Positions 46,315 to 54,312 of a stretch of DNA of 64,000 nt are shown here, in pieces (positions within the stretch are counted from its first letter, which is position 1; the number at the start of each line of letters is the position of its first letter). The stretch comes from Phycisphaerales bacterium. GTDB taxonomy: Bacteria > Planctomycetota > Phycisphaerae > Phycisphaerales > SM1A02. The stretch is from positions 1-64,000 of the forward strand of contig JABAAL010000022.1 in NCBI GenBank assembly GCA_014238785.1, in the 5' to 3' direction. The position numbers and the translations under genes are program-made. The notes under the pieces are model-generated. The model made no database searches, was not told the DNA's origin, and was given only the letters and a program-made list of their open reading frames with translations.

Positions 46315-46381
46315 TTGCAGTCATCTCGTGGCTCCGAGCCCCCTACTAGCGGATGTTCAAATCCCTATGGAGGATCGGTCG

Positions 46382-46445
46382 TGATTTAGGCTTTTTCCTA
46401 AATCATGATTCGTGCATTTTGCACAAACAACCGTTATTGGTTGTT
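46382..46445 (+). promoter_or_regulatory. Three consecutive hairpins in the nusA leader
   Basis: TGATTTAGG/CCTAAATCA (46382-46390 with 46397-46405), GTGCA/TGCAC (46412-46416 with 46420-46424) and AACAACC/GGTTGTT (46426-46432 with 46439-46445). They run straight into the terminator at 46448. Confidence 0.6.
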
Positions 46446-46447
46446 CC

Positions 46448-46474
46448 ACGGGTTCGCATCGCGTCCCGTTTTTT
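46448..46474 (+). terminator. Intrinsic terminator within the leader upstream of nusA
   Basis: ACGGG/CCCGT (46448-46452 with 46465-46469) with an inner CGC/GCG and a run of six T. It lies about 70 bases before the nusA ATG and on the same strand, so it ends a short RNA or attenuates nusA. Confidence 0.7.
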
Positions 46475-46543
46475 AATTGTCCAACATCTCAACAAATAAA
46501 TATCTCAACAACTTAACAACCAAACATTAAAGAAAGTAGAACC

Positions 46544-47908
46544 ATGAATCGTGAAACATTAGAAATCATTGAAACAATCGCTAAGCAACGCAAAATTGAT
46601 AAAACAGTCATTATTGCTGACCTTGAGCAAGCAATGGTGAGCGCTGCGCGCAAGCATTTTAATTCGCTCGATACCGAAGAATTTTCATGCAACATGGATA
46701 TGCTTTCAGGTGAAATTAGTATTTGGCGACATCTCGATGGTGGAGCTGTAGAAATTCATCTTGCGGATCTCGGTCGAATTCCTGCGCAAACATTTAAACA
46801 AGTCATGATCCAACGATTCCGCGAGGACGAACGGTCAGGAATTTTTGATGAATACATTGACAAAACTGGCGACTTAATTACAGGAATATGTAGTCGCTAT
46901 GAAGGCGGTTCCTTAATAGTCCAACTTGATAAGGGCGGTAGAGTCGAGGGATTTATGCCTCGCTCAGAACAAATTCCGGGCGAACAATTTAAACCAGGCG
47001 ACCGTGTTCGATGTTTCATCCTAGATGTTCGTGACACTGGTACCCAAGTAAAAATTGTTCTCTCAAGAAGCCATCCAGATTTTATTCGTCGACTCTTTGA
47101 CGCAGAAGTTCCTGAAGTGCAAGAGCACGTTATTGAAATTCATGCGATGTCACGCGAGCCCGGCTTTAGAACAAAAATTGCAGTAACTTCAAATGACTCA
47201 AAGGTTGATCCTGTCGGCGCTTGTGTTGGTGTTCGCGGTAGCCGAATCCGAAACATTGTTGAAGAACTTGGGGGAGAAAAAATAGACATCGTTCGTTGGA
47301 ATGAGTCGAGCCAAGTTTTAATTTCAAATGCCTTGAAGCCAGCGGAAGTTGACGAAGTTAGTTTATGTTTCGAACTTGGACGCGCCACCATCATTGTTCG
47401 TGATGATCAATTATCACTTGCAATCGGTCGTCGTGGTCAAAATGTTCGACTTGCGGCACGATTAACCGGTTGGGATATTGACATTCTCACACCAGAAGAA
47501 TACCAAAAGGGATTGGAAATTTTGTGGGATGCTCTCAAGCCGATTGACGGTGTTACAGAAGAAATGCTTGATCGAATGGCAGCACTGGGCATCATTAGTA
47601 TTTTTGATGTTGAAGAAATCGGCCGTAATGTTTTGGAAGAAGATTTAGAATTCGGTAAACAGATTGCAGATAGGTGCATTGACATTGCAGTTGCCCGATC
47701 GAAAGAAGTGACAGTCGAACAAGAACAAGCAAAACTTGCTGAGGAAGCATCGCGATTTGAAGAAGAAGCCGCCGCATCCGCTGTTCTCGACGAACAAATC
47801 GATGATAAAAGTGCAGCAGTGGCAGATTCAATTCTCAATCTTCCTGTTGAAGATAGTGGGGAAGCGTCAGATTCAGAAGAAAGTCAAAAAACGGATGTTG
47901 GTGCTTAA
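46544..47908 (+). CDS. nusA: Transcription termination/antitermination factor NusA
   Basis: 454 aa. The N-terminal RNA-polymerase-binding domain covers about 1-100, the S1 domain about 109-185 (GSLIVQLDKGGRVEGFMPRSE), and the KH1/KH2 domains about 195-340 (DPVGACVGVRGSRIRNIVEELGGEKIDIV; LAIGRRGQNVRLAARLTGW). The C-terminal part has one helix-hairpin-helix-like segment (about 345-395), then an acidic tail; the two AR repeats of E. coli are absent. It heads nusA-infB-rbfA, but rimP, usually before nusA, is absent. A long structured leader precedes it. Confidence 0.95.
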   Translation: MNRETLEIIETIAKQRKIDKTVIIADLEQAMVSAARKHFNSLDTEEFSCNMDMLSGEISIWRHLDGGAVEIHLADLGRIPAQTFKQVMIQRFREDERSGIFDEYIDKTGDLITGICSRYEGGSLIVQLDKGGRVEGFMPRSEQIPGEQFKPGDRVRCFILDVRDTGTQVKIVLSRSHPDFIRRLFDAEVPEVQEHVIEIHAMSREPGFRTKIAVTSNDSKVDPVGACVGVRGSRIRNIVEELGGEKIDIVRWNESSQVLISNALKPAEVDEVSLCFELGRATIIVRDDQLSLAIGRRGQNVRLAARLTGWDIDILTPEEYQKGLEILWDALKPIDGVTEEMLDRMAALGIISIFDVEEIGRNVLEEDLEFGKQIADRCIDIAVARSKEVTVEQEQAKLAEEASRFEEEAAASAVLDEQIDDKSAAVADSILNLPVEDSGEASDSEESQKTDVGA

Positions 47909-47932
47909 TGACCAGTAATGGAGATCATACAC

Positions 47933-50458
47933 GTGGCTAAAAAGGTAGCAACAAATCGAGTTCATAAGATAGCGAAAAAGCTTGGCGTAAATTCCAAGGA
48001 CATTGTCGCTAAATGCATAAGCGAAGGCATACCAAACATTGAAAGTCATCAGTCGGCCGTATCTGCTGGACTTGAGGCGACAATCATGGAGTGGTTTAGC
48101 GAAGTTGGTGATAAGTCTTCTGCAATTGAAACCGCTGAAAAAGTAGACATCACAAAAGTTAAGGCAAAGGCAAAGAAGAAAACTGAGAAAAAAGTTAGGA
48201 AGAATACAAAAACAAATGTAACTGGCGACTCTAAAACTAGTGATAGTTCATCAGAAAAAGTAGCTCCACAAGGTCGTCGTATGGAAGCGCCGGTGAAGGC
48301 AAAAATGACAGGCCCCCGAGTTATTCGAATTGAAGAGCCAGAGCCAGAGCCAAAGCCGCGACAACCAAAACGTCGACCAGGACCAGCTCCTCAGGGTGGC
48401 TCGGGTGTACGAACGCCACAGCAGGCGCCGCCCCCTCAACAAGATGCGGATCGCGGTTCAAGGCGAAACAAAAGGCGAGACACAACACAGCCACGCCAGC
48501 CAGAACGAGGTTCGCGTAATCCCTCGCAGGATCGTGGTGAATCCAACTGGCGCAAACAAGATCTTCTAGAACGTGAAAATCGTTTGCGGCGAAGTGGCGG
48601 TTTTTTTCGCCAAGCCAGAAGAGATAGTCAAAAGCGTGGCGGTAAACCAATAATTCGTGCTAAAACACTGAAACAAACCGGTGGTACGATTGCTATTACT
48701 GAACCAATTTCAATCAAAAATCTTTCATCGGTAACAGGGATTAAGGCAAACGAAATTCTAAAGAAACTCCTTCTTGCCGATATTATCTTGACCGTGAACG
48801 ACAACATTGAGACTGAACAAGCAGTAGAAATGATGATGGAGTGGGGTATTGAATTAGAAGTCGCTGAACAACAAACTGCAGAAGAAATGATTGTTGATTC
48901 TTTTAGTTCACGAGAAATGGTTGACGAACGACTACGTTCACCAGTGGTAACTATTCTTGGGCATGTTGACCATGGGAAGACCTCATTGCTCGACAAAATT
49001 CGCAGCGCCAATGTTGCTGATGGGGAAGCTGGCGGTATCACACAAGCAACGAGTGCATTTTGTGTCCCAGTTACGGCGGGTGACAATGAACGCTTGGTTA
49101 CATTTATTGATACGCCTGGACACGAAGCATTTACAGAAATGCGTGCTCGCGGTGCCAAGGTAACGGATATTGTTGTGCTTGTAGTTGCTGCCGACGACGG
49201 TGTGATGCCACAGACCATTGAATCAATCAACCACGCAAAAAGTGCTGGAGTACCGATTGTTGTTGCGCTAAATAAAATTGATAAGCAACAAGCTACCGAC
49301 GACAACATCCAACGGATCCTTGGTCAGCTAGCAGAACATGATTTAAACTCTGTTGATTGGGGAGGCACGACGGAAGTTATACGTACGAGTGCAATCGAGG
49401 ATATTGGGATTCAAGATTTATTAGAAATTCTTGACTATCAAGCCGATCTACTTGAGTTAAAAGCTGACTTTGGGGGTTCCGCCGAGGGCTCCGTTATTGA
49501 AGCGCATATTGCAGAAGGCCGAGGACCAGTTGCAAATATTCTTGTTCAGCAAGGAAAACTTAAAAAGGGCGACTTTGTTGTTGCAGGCAAAGGTTATGGA
49601 CGTATTCGTGCATTGATAAATGAACACGGGGAACAAGTTGATGAAGCGGGACCATCGACACCGCTTGCAATCCTTGGATTAAACGAAGTGCCTGAAGCTG
49701 GTGATAAACTTTACGTTGTAAAGTCTCTTAAAGCAGCAGAATCTGCTGCAAAAGAGCGCGTGAAACAAGCAAGGGAAGTCGCACTTTCCCGGGTGAAAGT
49801 AACTTTGGACAATATCTTTGACCAAATGAAGAGTGCAGATATTCGTGAACTTCCAGTGGTCATTAAGGGAGATGTGCAAGGTTCAATAGAGACACTTCGA
49901 TCAACGATTGGCAAGATTGGAAACGATGAAGCAACAATTGCGATTAAGCACTCTGCAGTTGGCGGTATTAATGAGTCTGATGTTACTCTCGCTGAAGCCT
50001 GCGGTGGAATCATTGTTGGTTTTAATGTTACAAGTTCTGCCAAAGCACGTCGACTTGCGGAACAAAAAGGTGTTGAAATACGCTACTACGAAGTGATTTA
50101 TGACCTCATTGAGGAACTTAAGAACGCCCTTGAAGGCTTGCTTGATCCAGAAATTAAACTTGAAGTCTTTGGCCATGCAGAAGTTAAAGATGTATTTACC
50201 ATCTCCAAACTCGGCATGGTTGCTGGTTGTTATGTCACCGACGGAACTATTGAACGTAATCAACAAATACGTGTAACACGTGATGGAATTGTCGTTGAGT
50301 CTGATCGTAAACTCAATCAGTTGAAGCGATTCAAAGACGATGCTAAAGAAGTGAAATCTGGGCAAGAATGTGGCATGAACATTGAAGGCTACAGCGACAT
50401 TAAAGTTGGCGATGTTATAGAGTGTTATAAAACAATAGAGGTAAAGCGAACGCTTTAA
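47933..50458 (+). CDS. infB: Translation initiation factor IF-2
   Basis: 841 aa from the GTG at 47933, preferred because GGAG lies 9 bases upstream and gives [19 protein letters not shown], a normal IF-2 start; an ATG at 47918 is in frame. After the IF2_N domain comes a Lys/Pro/Arg/Gln-rich linker (about 60-235), a second IF2_N-like part, and the G domain with G1 GHVDHGKT near 343, G3 DTPGHE and G4 NKID. Domains II-IV follow. It recruits initiator tRNA to the 30S subunit. It lies 24 bases after nusA. Confidence 0.96.
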   Translation: MAKKVATNRVHKIAKKLGVNSKDIVAKCISEGIPNIESHQSAVSAGLEATIMEWFSEVGDKSSAIETAEKVDITKVKAKAKKKTEKKVRKNTKTNVTGDSKTSDSSSEKVAPQGRRMEAPVKAKMTGPRVIRIEEPEPEPKPRQPKRRPGPAPQGGSGVRTPQQAPPPQQDADRGSRRNKRRDTTQPRQPERGSRNPSQDRGESNWRKQDLLERENRLRRSGGFFRQARRDSQKRGGKPIIRAKTLKQTGGTIAITEPISIKNLSSVTGIKANEILKKLLLADIILTVNDNIETEQAVEMMMEWGIELEVAEQQTAEEMIVDSFSSREMVDERLRSPVVTILGHVDHGKTSLLDKIRSANVADGEAGGITQATSAFCVPVTAGDNERLVTFIDTPGHEAFTEMRARGAKVTDIVVLVVAADDGVMPQTIESINHAKSAGVPIVVALNKIDKQQATDDNIQRILGQLAEHDLNSVDWGGTTEVIRTSAIEDIGIQDLLEILDYQADLLELKADFGGSAEGSVIEAHIAEGRGPVANILVQQGKLKKGDFVVAGKGYGRIRALINEHGEQVDEAGPSTPLAILGLNEVPEAGDKLYVVKSLKAAESAAKERVKQAREVALSRVKVTLDNIFDQMKSADIRELPVVIKGDVQGSIETLRSTIGKIGNDEATIAIKHSAVGGINESDVTLAEACGGIIVGFNVTSSAKARRLAEQKGVEIRYYEVIYDLIEELKNALEGLLDPEIKLEVFGHAEVKDVFTISKLGMVAGCYVTDGTIERNQQIRVTRDGIVVESDRKLNQLKRFKDDAKEVKSGQECGMNIEGYSDIKVGDVIECYKTIEVKRTL

Positions 50459-50467
50459 AACTGTAGT

Positions 50468-50848
50468 ATGACGCAACGAACCGAACAAGTCGCTTCAACG
50501 TTGAAACGGGCTGTGCAAGAGGTGCTCTCTAGAGGTCTTGCCGACCCACGCATTCAAGGATTGATTACTGTGACACGGATAGATGTTTCTGCTGATTTGG
50601 CAAACGCAACAGTGTATTGCACAGTAACACCGCAAAAACATGAGGAATTGACATTGCATGGTTTGCAGTCCGCTTCCAGGTGGGTTCGTAGACAAGTAGC
50701 AGATAAGGTTAGGTTTCGAAGAATGCCACAGTTCAGGTTTAGGGTTGATGAGAAACTGCTAAAACAACAAGAGGTTCTTGCAAGCATTGCAGAAGCAAAT
50801 CAAGAAGATGAACGAAGAGCAAATCAGAAAAATAAGAAGGAAAATTAA
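50468..50848 (+). CDS. rbfA: 30S ribosome-binding factor RbfA
   Basis: 126 aa. It has the KH-like fold pattern of RbfA: RTEQVASTLKRAVQEVLSRGLADPRI at the start, then ITVTRIDVSADLANATVYCTV and VRFRRMPQFRFRVDEKLLKQQEVLASI. It matures the 30S subunit under cold conditions. It is in the usual infB-rbfA order, and its stop abuts the GTG of the next gene. Confidence 0.94.
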   Translation: MTQRTEQVASTLKRAVQEVLSRGLADPRIQGLITVTRIDVSADLANATVYCTVTPQKHEELTLHGLQSASRWVRRQVADKVRFRRMPQFRFRVDEKLLKQQEVLASIAEANQEDERRANQKNKKEN

Positions 50849-51691
50849 GTGAAAAACGCAACTGAATTTGCAAATAAATTTAAAACTTTTCGTAAAAAGT
50901 TACCTAAAGAAGAAATTGTTCAAAATGAGCATGGTGCAATAGGTGAAGTTATCTATTCGCATTTGCTTTGGAACGCAACATCGAAACAGGCTGATGCCGC
51001 TTTTAAGAAAATGATAACGGCATCTGTTGATTTGAATGATTTGAGAATGAACCACGTGTTCGAAATGGTAAAGTTGATTGGTTCAAACTATCCTCAAGCA
51101 GAGGCAAGGACGAAACGATTAAAAGCGGTTTTGAACTCGATTTATGGACGAGAGCATAATGTATGCATAGATAGTCTGGAGGGCGCAGGAAAAAGAGACA
51201 TTCGAGAATATTTCGAAACATTGAAAGGTATTTCAACATTCGTTTGTAATCGTGTTATCGCTATGAGTTATGAAGTTGCTGCGATCCCTGTTGATGATCG
51301 AACGAATAACGCATTAATTGCAAGCGGGGTAGTACATGAAGATTCTAGTATTTCAGATACTGCCTTGTGGTTAGCAAGACAAGTGAAGGCGGATGATGTT
51401 TGCGAAGTGCACGCGTCTATTCATGCTTGGGTTGAAACGCAACCCGTTCGAGCGGTAAGTAAATCTACAACACCCAAAACCAGTAAAAAATCACCTTCAA
51501 AAAAGAAGACGAGTTCTAAAGCGGTAGTTAAGAAAAAGGTGACTAAAAAGGCAGTTAAAAAGAAGGTTGCTAAAAAGAAGGTTGCTAAAAAGAAGTCTAC
51601 AAAAAAACCAGCGAGTAAAAAGTCAGCCAAGAAAACCAAAAAAAAGAAGGTCGCTAAAAAGAAAACTACAAAGAAGAAAACCAAGAAGTGA
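50849..51691 (+). CDS. Endonuclease III-like (HhH-GPD) protein fused to a histone H1-like Lys tail
   Basis: 280 aa. The first ~200 residues follow the HhH-GPD glycosylase layout: ATSKQADAAFKKMI, AEARTKRLKAVLNSIYG, LKGISTFVCNRVIAMSYEVAAIPVDDRTNNALIASG. The helix-hairpin-helix site LKGIS...N lacks the catalytic Lys (LPGVGRKTA type), although an Asp is kept in PVDD; there is no C-terminal 4Fe-4S Cys set. Residues ~205-280 are a KKKVAKKK-type repeat tail like bacterial H1 homologues. GTG start with AAGGA upstream. It lies in the ribosome-factor operon. DNA binding is likely; glycosylase activity is doubtful. Confidence 0.75.
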   Translation: MKNATEFANKFKTFRKKLPKEEIVQNEHGAIGEVIYSHLLWNATSKQADAAFKKMITASVDLNDLRMNHVFEMVKLIGSNYPQAEARTKRLKAVLNSIYGREHNVCIDSLEGAGKRDIREYFETLKGISTFVCNRVIAMSYEVAAIPVDDRTNNALIASGVVHEDSSISDTALWLARQVKADDVCEVHASIHAWVETQPVRAVSKSTTPKTSKKSPSKKKTSSKAVVKKKVTKKAVKKKVAKKKVAKKKSTKKPASKKSAKKTKKKKVAKKKTTKKKTKK

Positions 51692-53133
51692 GTAGAGTTT
51701 GTGTAATTGCAATACTCATATTTTGCGCACAGCAAAAAGTTTGTATTGCACAAACATCCCTTCGGGAGCATCTAGGGCAGTTTGCTGGAGCCGAAGTGCA
51801 TCCGACTCCTACCAAGACGGTGCATGGAGCCGCTCGAGAATATATTCTCGGCAGGCAGTTTGAACTTTCGAAACAATATGCAATCGCGATAGCACATTAC
51901 AAAAAAGCAACGCAGTTAGATGACAGAGCATACGCTCCGTGGGTTGGAATAGCACACTGCTTTGCTGCAATGGGAAGATATGAAACAGTTATTTCTGTTT
52001 GGCGAGAGGTGCTCAAGAGAAATTCAGTGCACCCAGATGCGTTGCTAGTAGTTGGTTTGGATGATGCACGGATTGGCGATTTTGAACTTGCGAAGCAGCG
52101 CTTGTCAAGAAGTTGGTTGCATGACGAAGTAGATCCTGTAGAGGCTTTATTGCGAGATGCAGCATTGTTGTCGGTTTTCCGAAATCTGCATGACTACAAC
52201 GGGGTAAAGTTACTTCAAGGCGACTTTCAATACATATTTGATGATGCAGTTGCCGACCTTGTACACCAAAACAACCGAAGGAATTGGCTTGGAGTGTTGC
52301 AACAATTGGTTGACGTTGGCGCAGTTTCTATTGCCGAGCAAATTGTTACTTCTGCATATCCACTTGTGGATGGTGCAAATCTAAGCGCTTTATTAACGGC
52401 GCTTCCACTATTAGAAGTTGCATCTTTGGGTGATGGCTCATTAACAGAAAAGGTATATAGGCAAGTTTCGTTGTCACAGAAACTCCCACTTTCGCCCCGA
52501 TGGTTTGAGCCGGTATCACTTGCAGAAGCGTATTCAATGGCGGCACAAACTATGTCTGTTCTTGGCGCAATAGATGCACCAATACAATTGTATGAATTGT
52601 CGCTATTGCTTAACCCAAAGAACTCGATGGTATTGAATAACTTAGCATGGATGAAATTGAATCGCGATGGCCCCACTGAAGCAGTCAAGGAGTTATGTGG
52701 TCTTGCTTTTGAACTAGAGCCAGAGGCTTCTTATGTTATGGATACCGTCGGTTGGTTTTACGTTTTGAGCGGGCATCCTGATAAAGCAATTCCGCTTTTT
52801 GTCGAAGCATTACAATCACCAAATCAGTTGAGCTTCGAAACCCACGATCACCTTGGAGATGCCTATTGGCTTGTTGGAGATTCAGAGAGAGCCATTACTG
52901 CTTGGAGGACTGCCGCGGCATTGGTATCCGCACCCGAAACAAAAAAAGCCTATCTCGAAGGATATATGTCGATGGCGCACACTGTTTGGGGAATTTCTGT
53001 GGCAACTCCCGAGGCATTGTATGATTTAGAATTGGGCGAGGTAACTCGCAAGTTAATGGAAAAGATAACTGCTTACGATAATGGTACTACCCAAGAAGTA
53101 AGCAAACTAGTAAGAATCAACGGAGCAAATTGA
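51688..53133 (+). CDS. Exported TPR-repeat protein
   Basis: 481 aa from a GTG overlapping the preceding stop. A signal peptide (VCVIAILIFCAQQKVCIAQT) is followed by TPR units near residues 50-125 (LGRQFELSKQYAIAIAHYKKATQLD; WVGIAHCFAAMGRYETVISVWREVLKRN) and near 300-415 (VLGAIDAPIQLYELSLLLNPKNSMVLNNLAW; HLGDAYWLVGDSERAITAWRTAAAL). The middle region is helical and less regular. It is probably a periplasmic scaffold. The partner is unknown. The next gene, yebC, starts 1 base after its stop. Confidence 0.82.
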   Translation: MSRVCVIAILIFCAQQKVCIAQTSLREHLGQFAGAEVHPTPTKTVHGAAREYILGRQFELSKQYAIAIAHYKKATQLDDRAYAPWVGIAHCFAAMGRYETVISVWREVLKRNSVHPDALLVVGLDDARIGDFELAKQRLSRSWLHDEVDPVEALLRDAALLSVFRNLHDYNGVKLLQGDFQYIFDDAVADLVHQNNRRNWLGVLQQLVDVGAVSIAEQIVTSAYPLVDGANLSALLTALPLLEVASLGDGSLTEKVYRQVSLSQKLPLSPRWFEPVSLAEAYSMAAQTMSVLGAIDAPIQLYELSLLLNPKNSMVLNNLAWMKLNRDGPTEAVKELCGLAFELEPEASYVMDTVGWFYVLSGHPDKAIPLFVEALQSPNQLSFETHDHLGDAYWLVGDSERAITAWRTAAALVSAPETKKAYLEGYMSMAHTVWGISVATPEALYDLELGEVTRKLMEKITAYDNGTTQEVSKLVRINGAN

Positions 53134-53134
53134 C

Positions 53135-53881
53135 ATGGCCGGTCACAGTAAATGGGCAAACATTAAACATCGAAAAGCAAGACAAGATGCCGTAAAGGGT
53201 AAGGCGTGGTCAAAATGTAGCCGTGCAATTATGGTTGCTGTGAAAAAGGGTGGGGCAGATCCAGACATTAATCTTACACTTCGTTATGCGATTGTTGATG
53301 CAAAAGCAGTCAACATGGCAAAAGACACTATTGAGAAGGCGATTAAAAAAGCAAGTGGCGAGGGTGACGAGGGTGTTCGATATGAAGAAGTTCGTTACGA
53401 AGGGTATGGTCCAAATGGAATTGCTATTATTGTTGATGTGTTAACTGACAATGTGAAAAGAACTGCACCAGAAATGCGAAAGCTGTTTGAAAAGGGGAAT
53501 GGCAATCTCGCAAAACCTGGGTCTGTTGCATTTGGGTTTACAAGCACTGGAGTAGTTCTTATTGAAGCGAGCGAAACAGCGGAGGAGCAACTTATGGAAG
53601 TCGCTCTTGATGCTGGCGCTAGCGATATAACGCAGAGTGATGGTGGATGGGAAGTCACCTGTGAGCCTCAAGATTTTTTAATATTACGCCAAGCGCTTGA
53701 AGCAGCTGAAATTACCATGATGTCGGCTGAAGTAACAATGGTTCCGGCAAATCTTGTTGCCTGCGACATGGATACTGGGACAAAAATGCTACGTTTTATT
53801 GATTCAGTTGAAGAGCATGAAGATGTTCAGAGCGTATATACAAATGCAGATATTCCAGAAGAGGCGATGGAAGCAGAGTGA
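53135..53881 (+). CDS. YebC/PmpR-family transcriptional regulator or translation factor
   Basis: 248 aa. The start MAGHSKWANIKHRKARQDAVKGK is the standard YebC beginning, followed by GYGPNGIAIIVDVLTDNVKRTAPEMR and KPGSVAFGFTSTGVV. Members bind DNA as regulators; related proteins help ribosomes at proline stretches. The GTGA at its end starts the lipoprotein gene. Neighbourhood with translation genes agrees with the translational role (inference). Confidence 0.94.
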   Translation: MAGHSKWANIKHRKARQDAVKGKAWSKCSRAIMVAVKKGGADPDINLTLRYAIVDAKAVNMAKDTIEKAIKKASGEGDEGVRYEEVRYEGYGPNGIAIIVDVLTDNVKRTAPEMRKLFEKGNGNLAKPGSVAFGFTSTGVVLIEASETAEEQLMEVALDAGASDITQSDGGWEVTCEPQDFLILRQALEAAEITMMSAEVTMVPANLVACDMDTGTKMLRFIDSVEEHEDVQSVYTNADIPEEAMEAE

Positions 53882-54303
53882 AGTGTCTTGGACTATTAAT
53901 TTGCTCTTTCTTTCTTGCTAGTTGTTCAGCACCGCAGCATACATGGCAAAATCAAAACCGCGATGTTGTTTGGACTGCTATGGTTGCCGCTGCTAAAGCG
54001 CCAGACTACAACGCAGTAGATCCGAGGAAACGATGGATTGTCATGGACAATGCTGTTGAAGTAAATTTCTCAACTGGAATAATTTTAGTTCGACGAAAAC
54101 TTGCTCGATCGCTAAAGCTTCCCCGTCAAGTTGAGCAATCCGACGAGCGCGAGTGGTTTTTTAGGATACAACTGTTACCTGAGCAAGAACCAACGGTAAC
54201 GTTTGACACGGTTAGACAAACAATAGTCCCCGCTCGAGTACAAGATGAAGCGAGTCGTTATTTTGATGCGGTAGAATTATTATTGCAAAGCGCCAAAGAG
54301 TAG
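53878..54303 (+). CDS. Predicted small lipoprotein, function unknown
   Basis: 141 aa from a GTG that overlaps the yebC stop. The N terminus MKCLGLLICSFFLASCSAPQ is a lipoprotein signal with lipobox LASC. The mature part holds VEVNFSTGIILVRRKLARSLKLP and an FFRIQLLPEQEP segment, beta-rich, without a named domain. It is followed by a SpoIIE-type phosphatase gene 9 bases later. Confidence 0.75.
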   Translation: MKCLGLLICSFFLASCSAPQHTWQNQNRDVVWTAMVAAAKAPDYNAVDPRKRWIVMDNAVEVNFSTGIILVRRKLARSLKLPRQVEQSDEREWFFRIQLLPEQEPTVTFDTVRQTIVPARVQDEASRYFDAVELLLQSAKE

Positions 54304-54312
54304 GGTAAAAAA

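Noticed and set aside
46350..46372. GTTCAAATCC, like a tRNA or tmRNA T-loop
   Set aside because: The flanking bases do not form a T stem, and no acceptor, D or anticodon arms can be drawn.
48628..49308. 226-codon open frame antisense to infB
   Set aside because: It covers the IF-2 linker and G domain on the other strand; low-complexity Ser/Thr/Ile product.
49901..50488. 195-codon open frame antisense to infB and rbfA
   Set aside because: Spans two conserved genes on the opposite strand; no support.
51480..51690. Short tandem DNA repeats, considered as a CRISPR or satellite
   Set aside because: They are codon repeats for the Lys-rich tail, in frame and without spacers.
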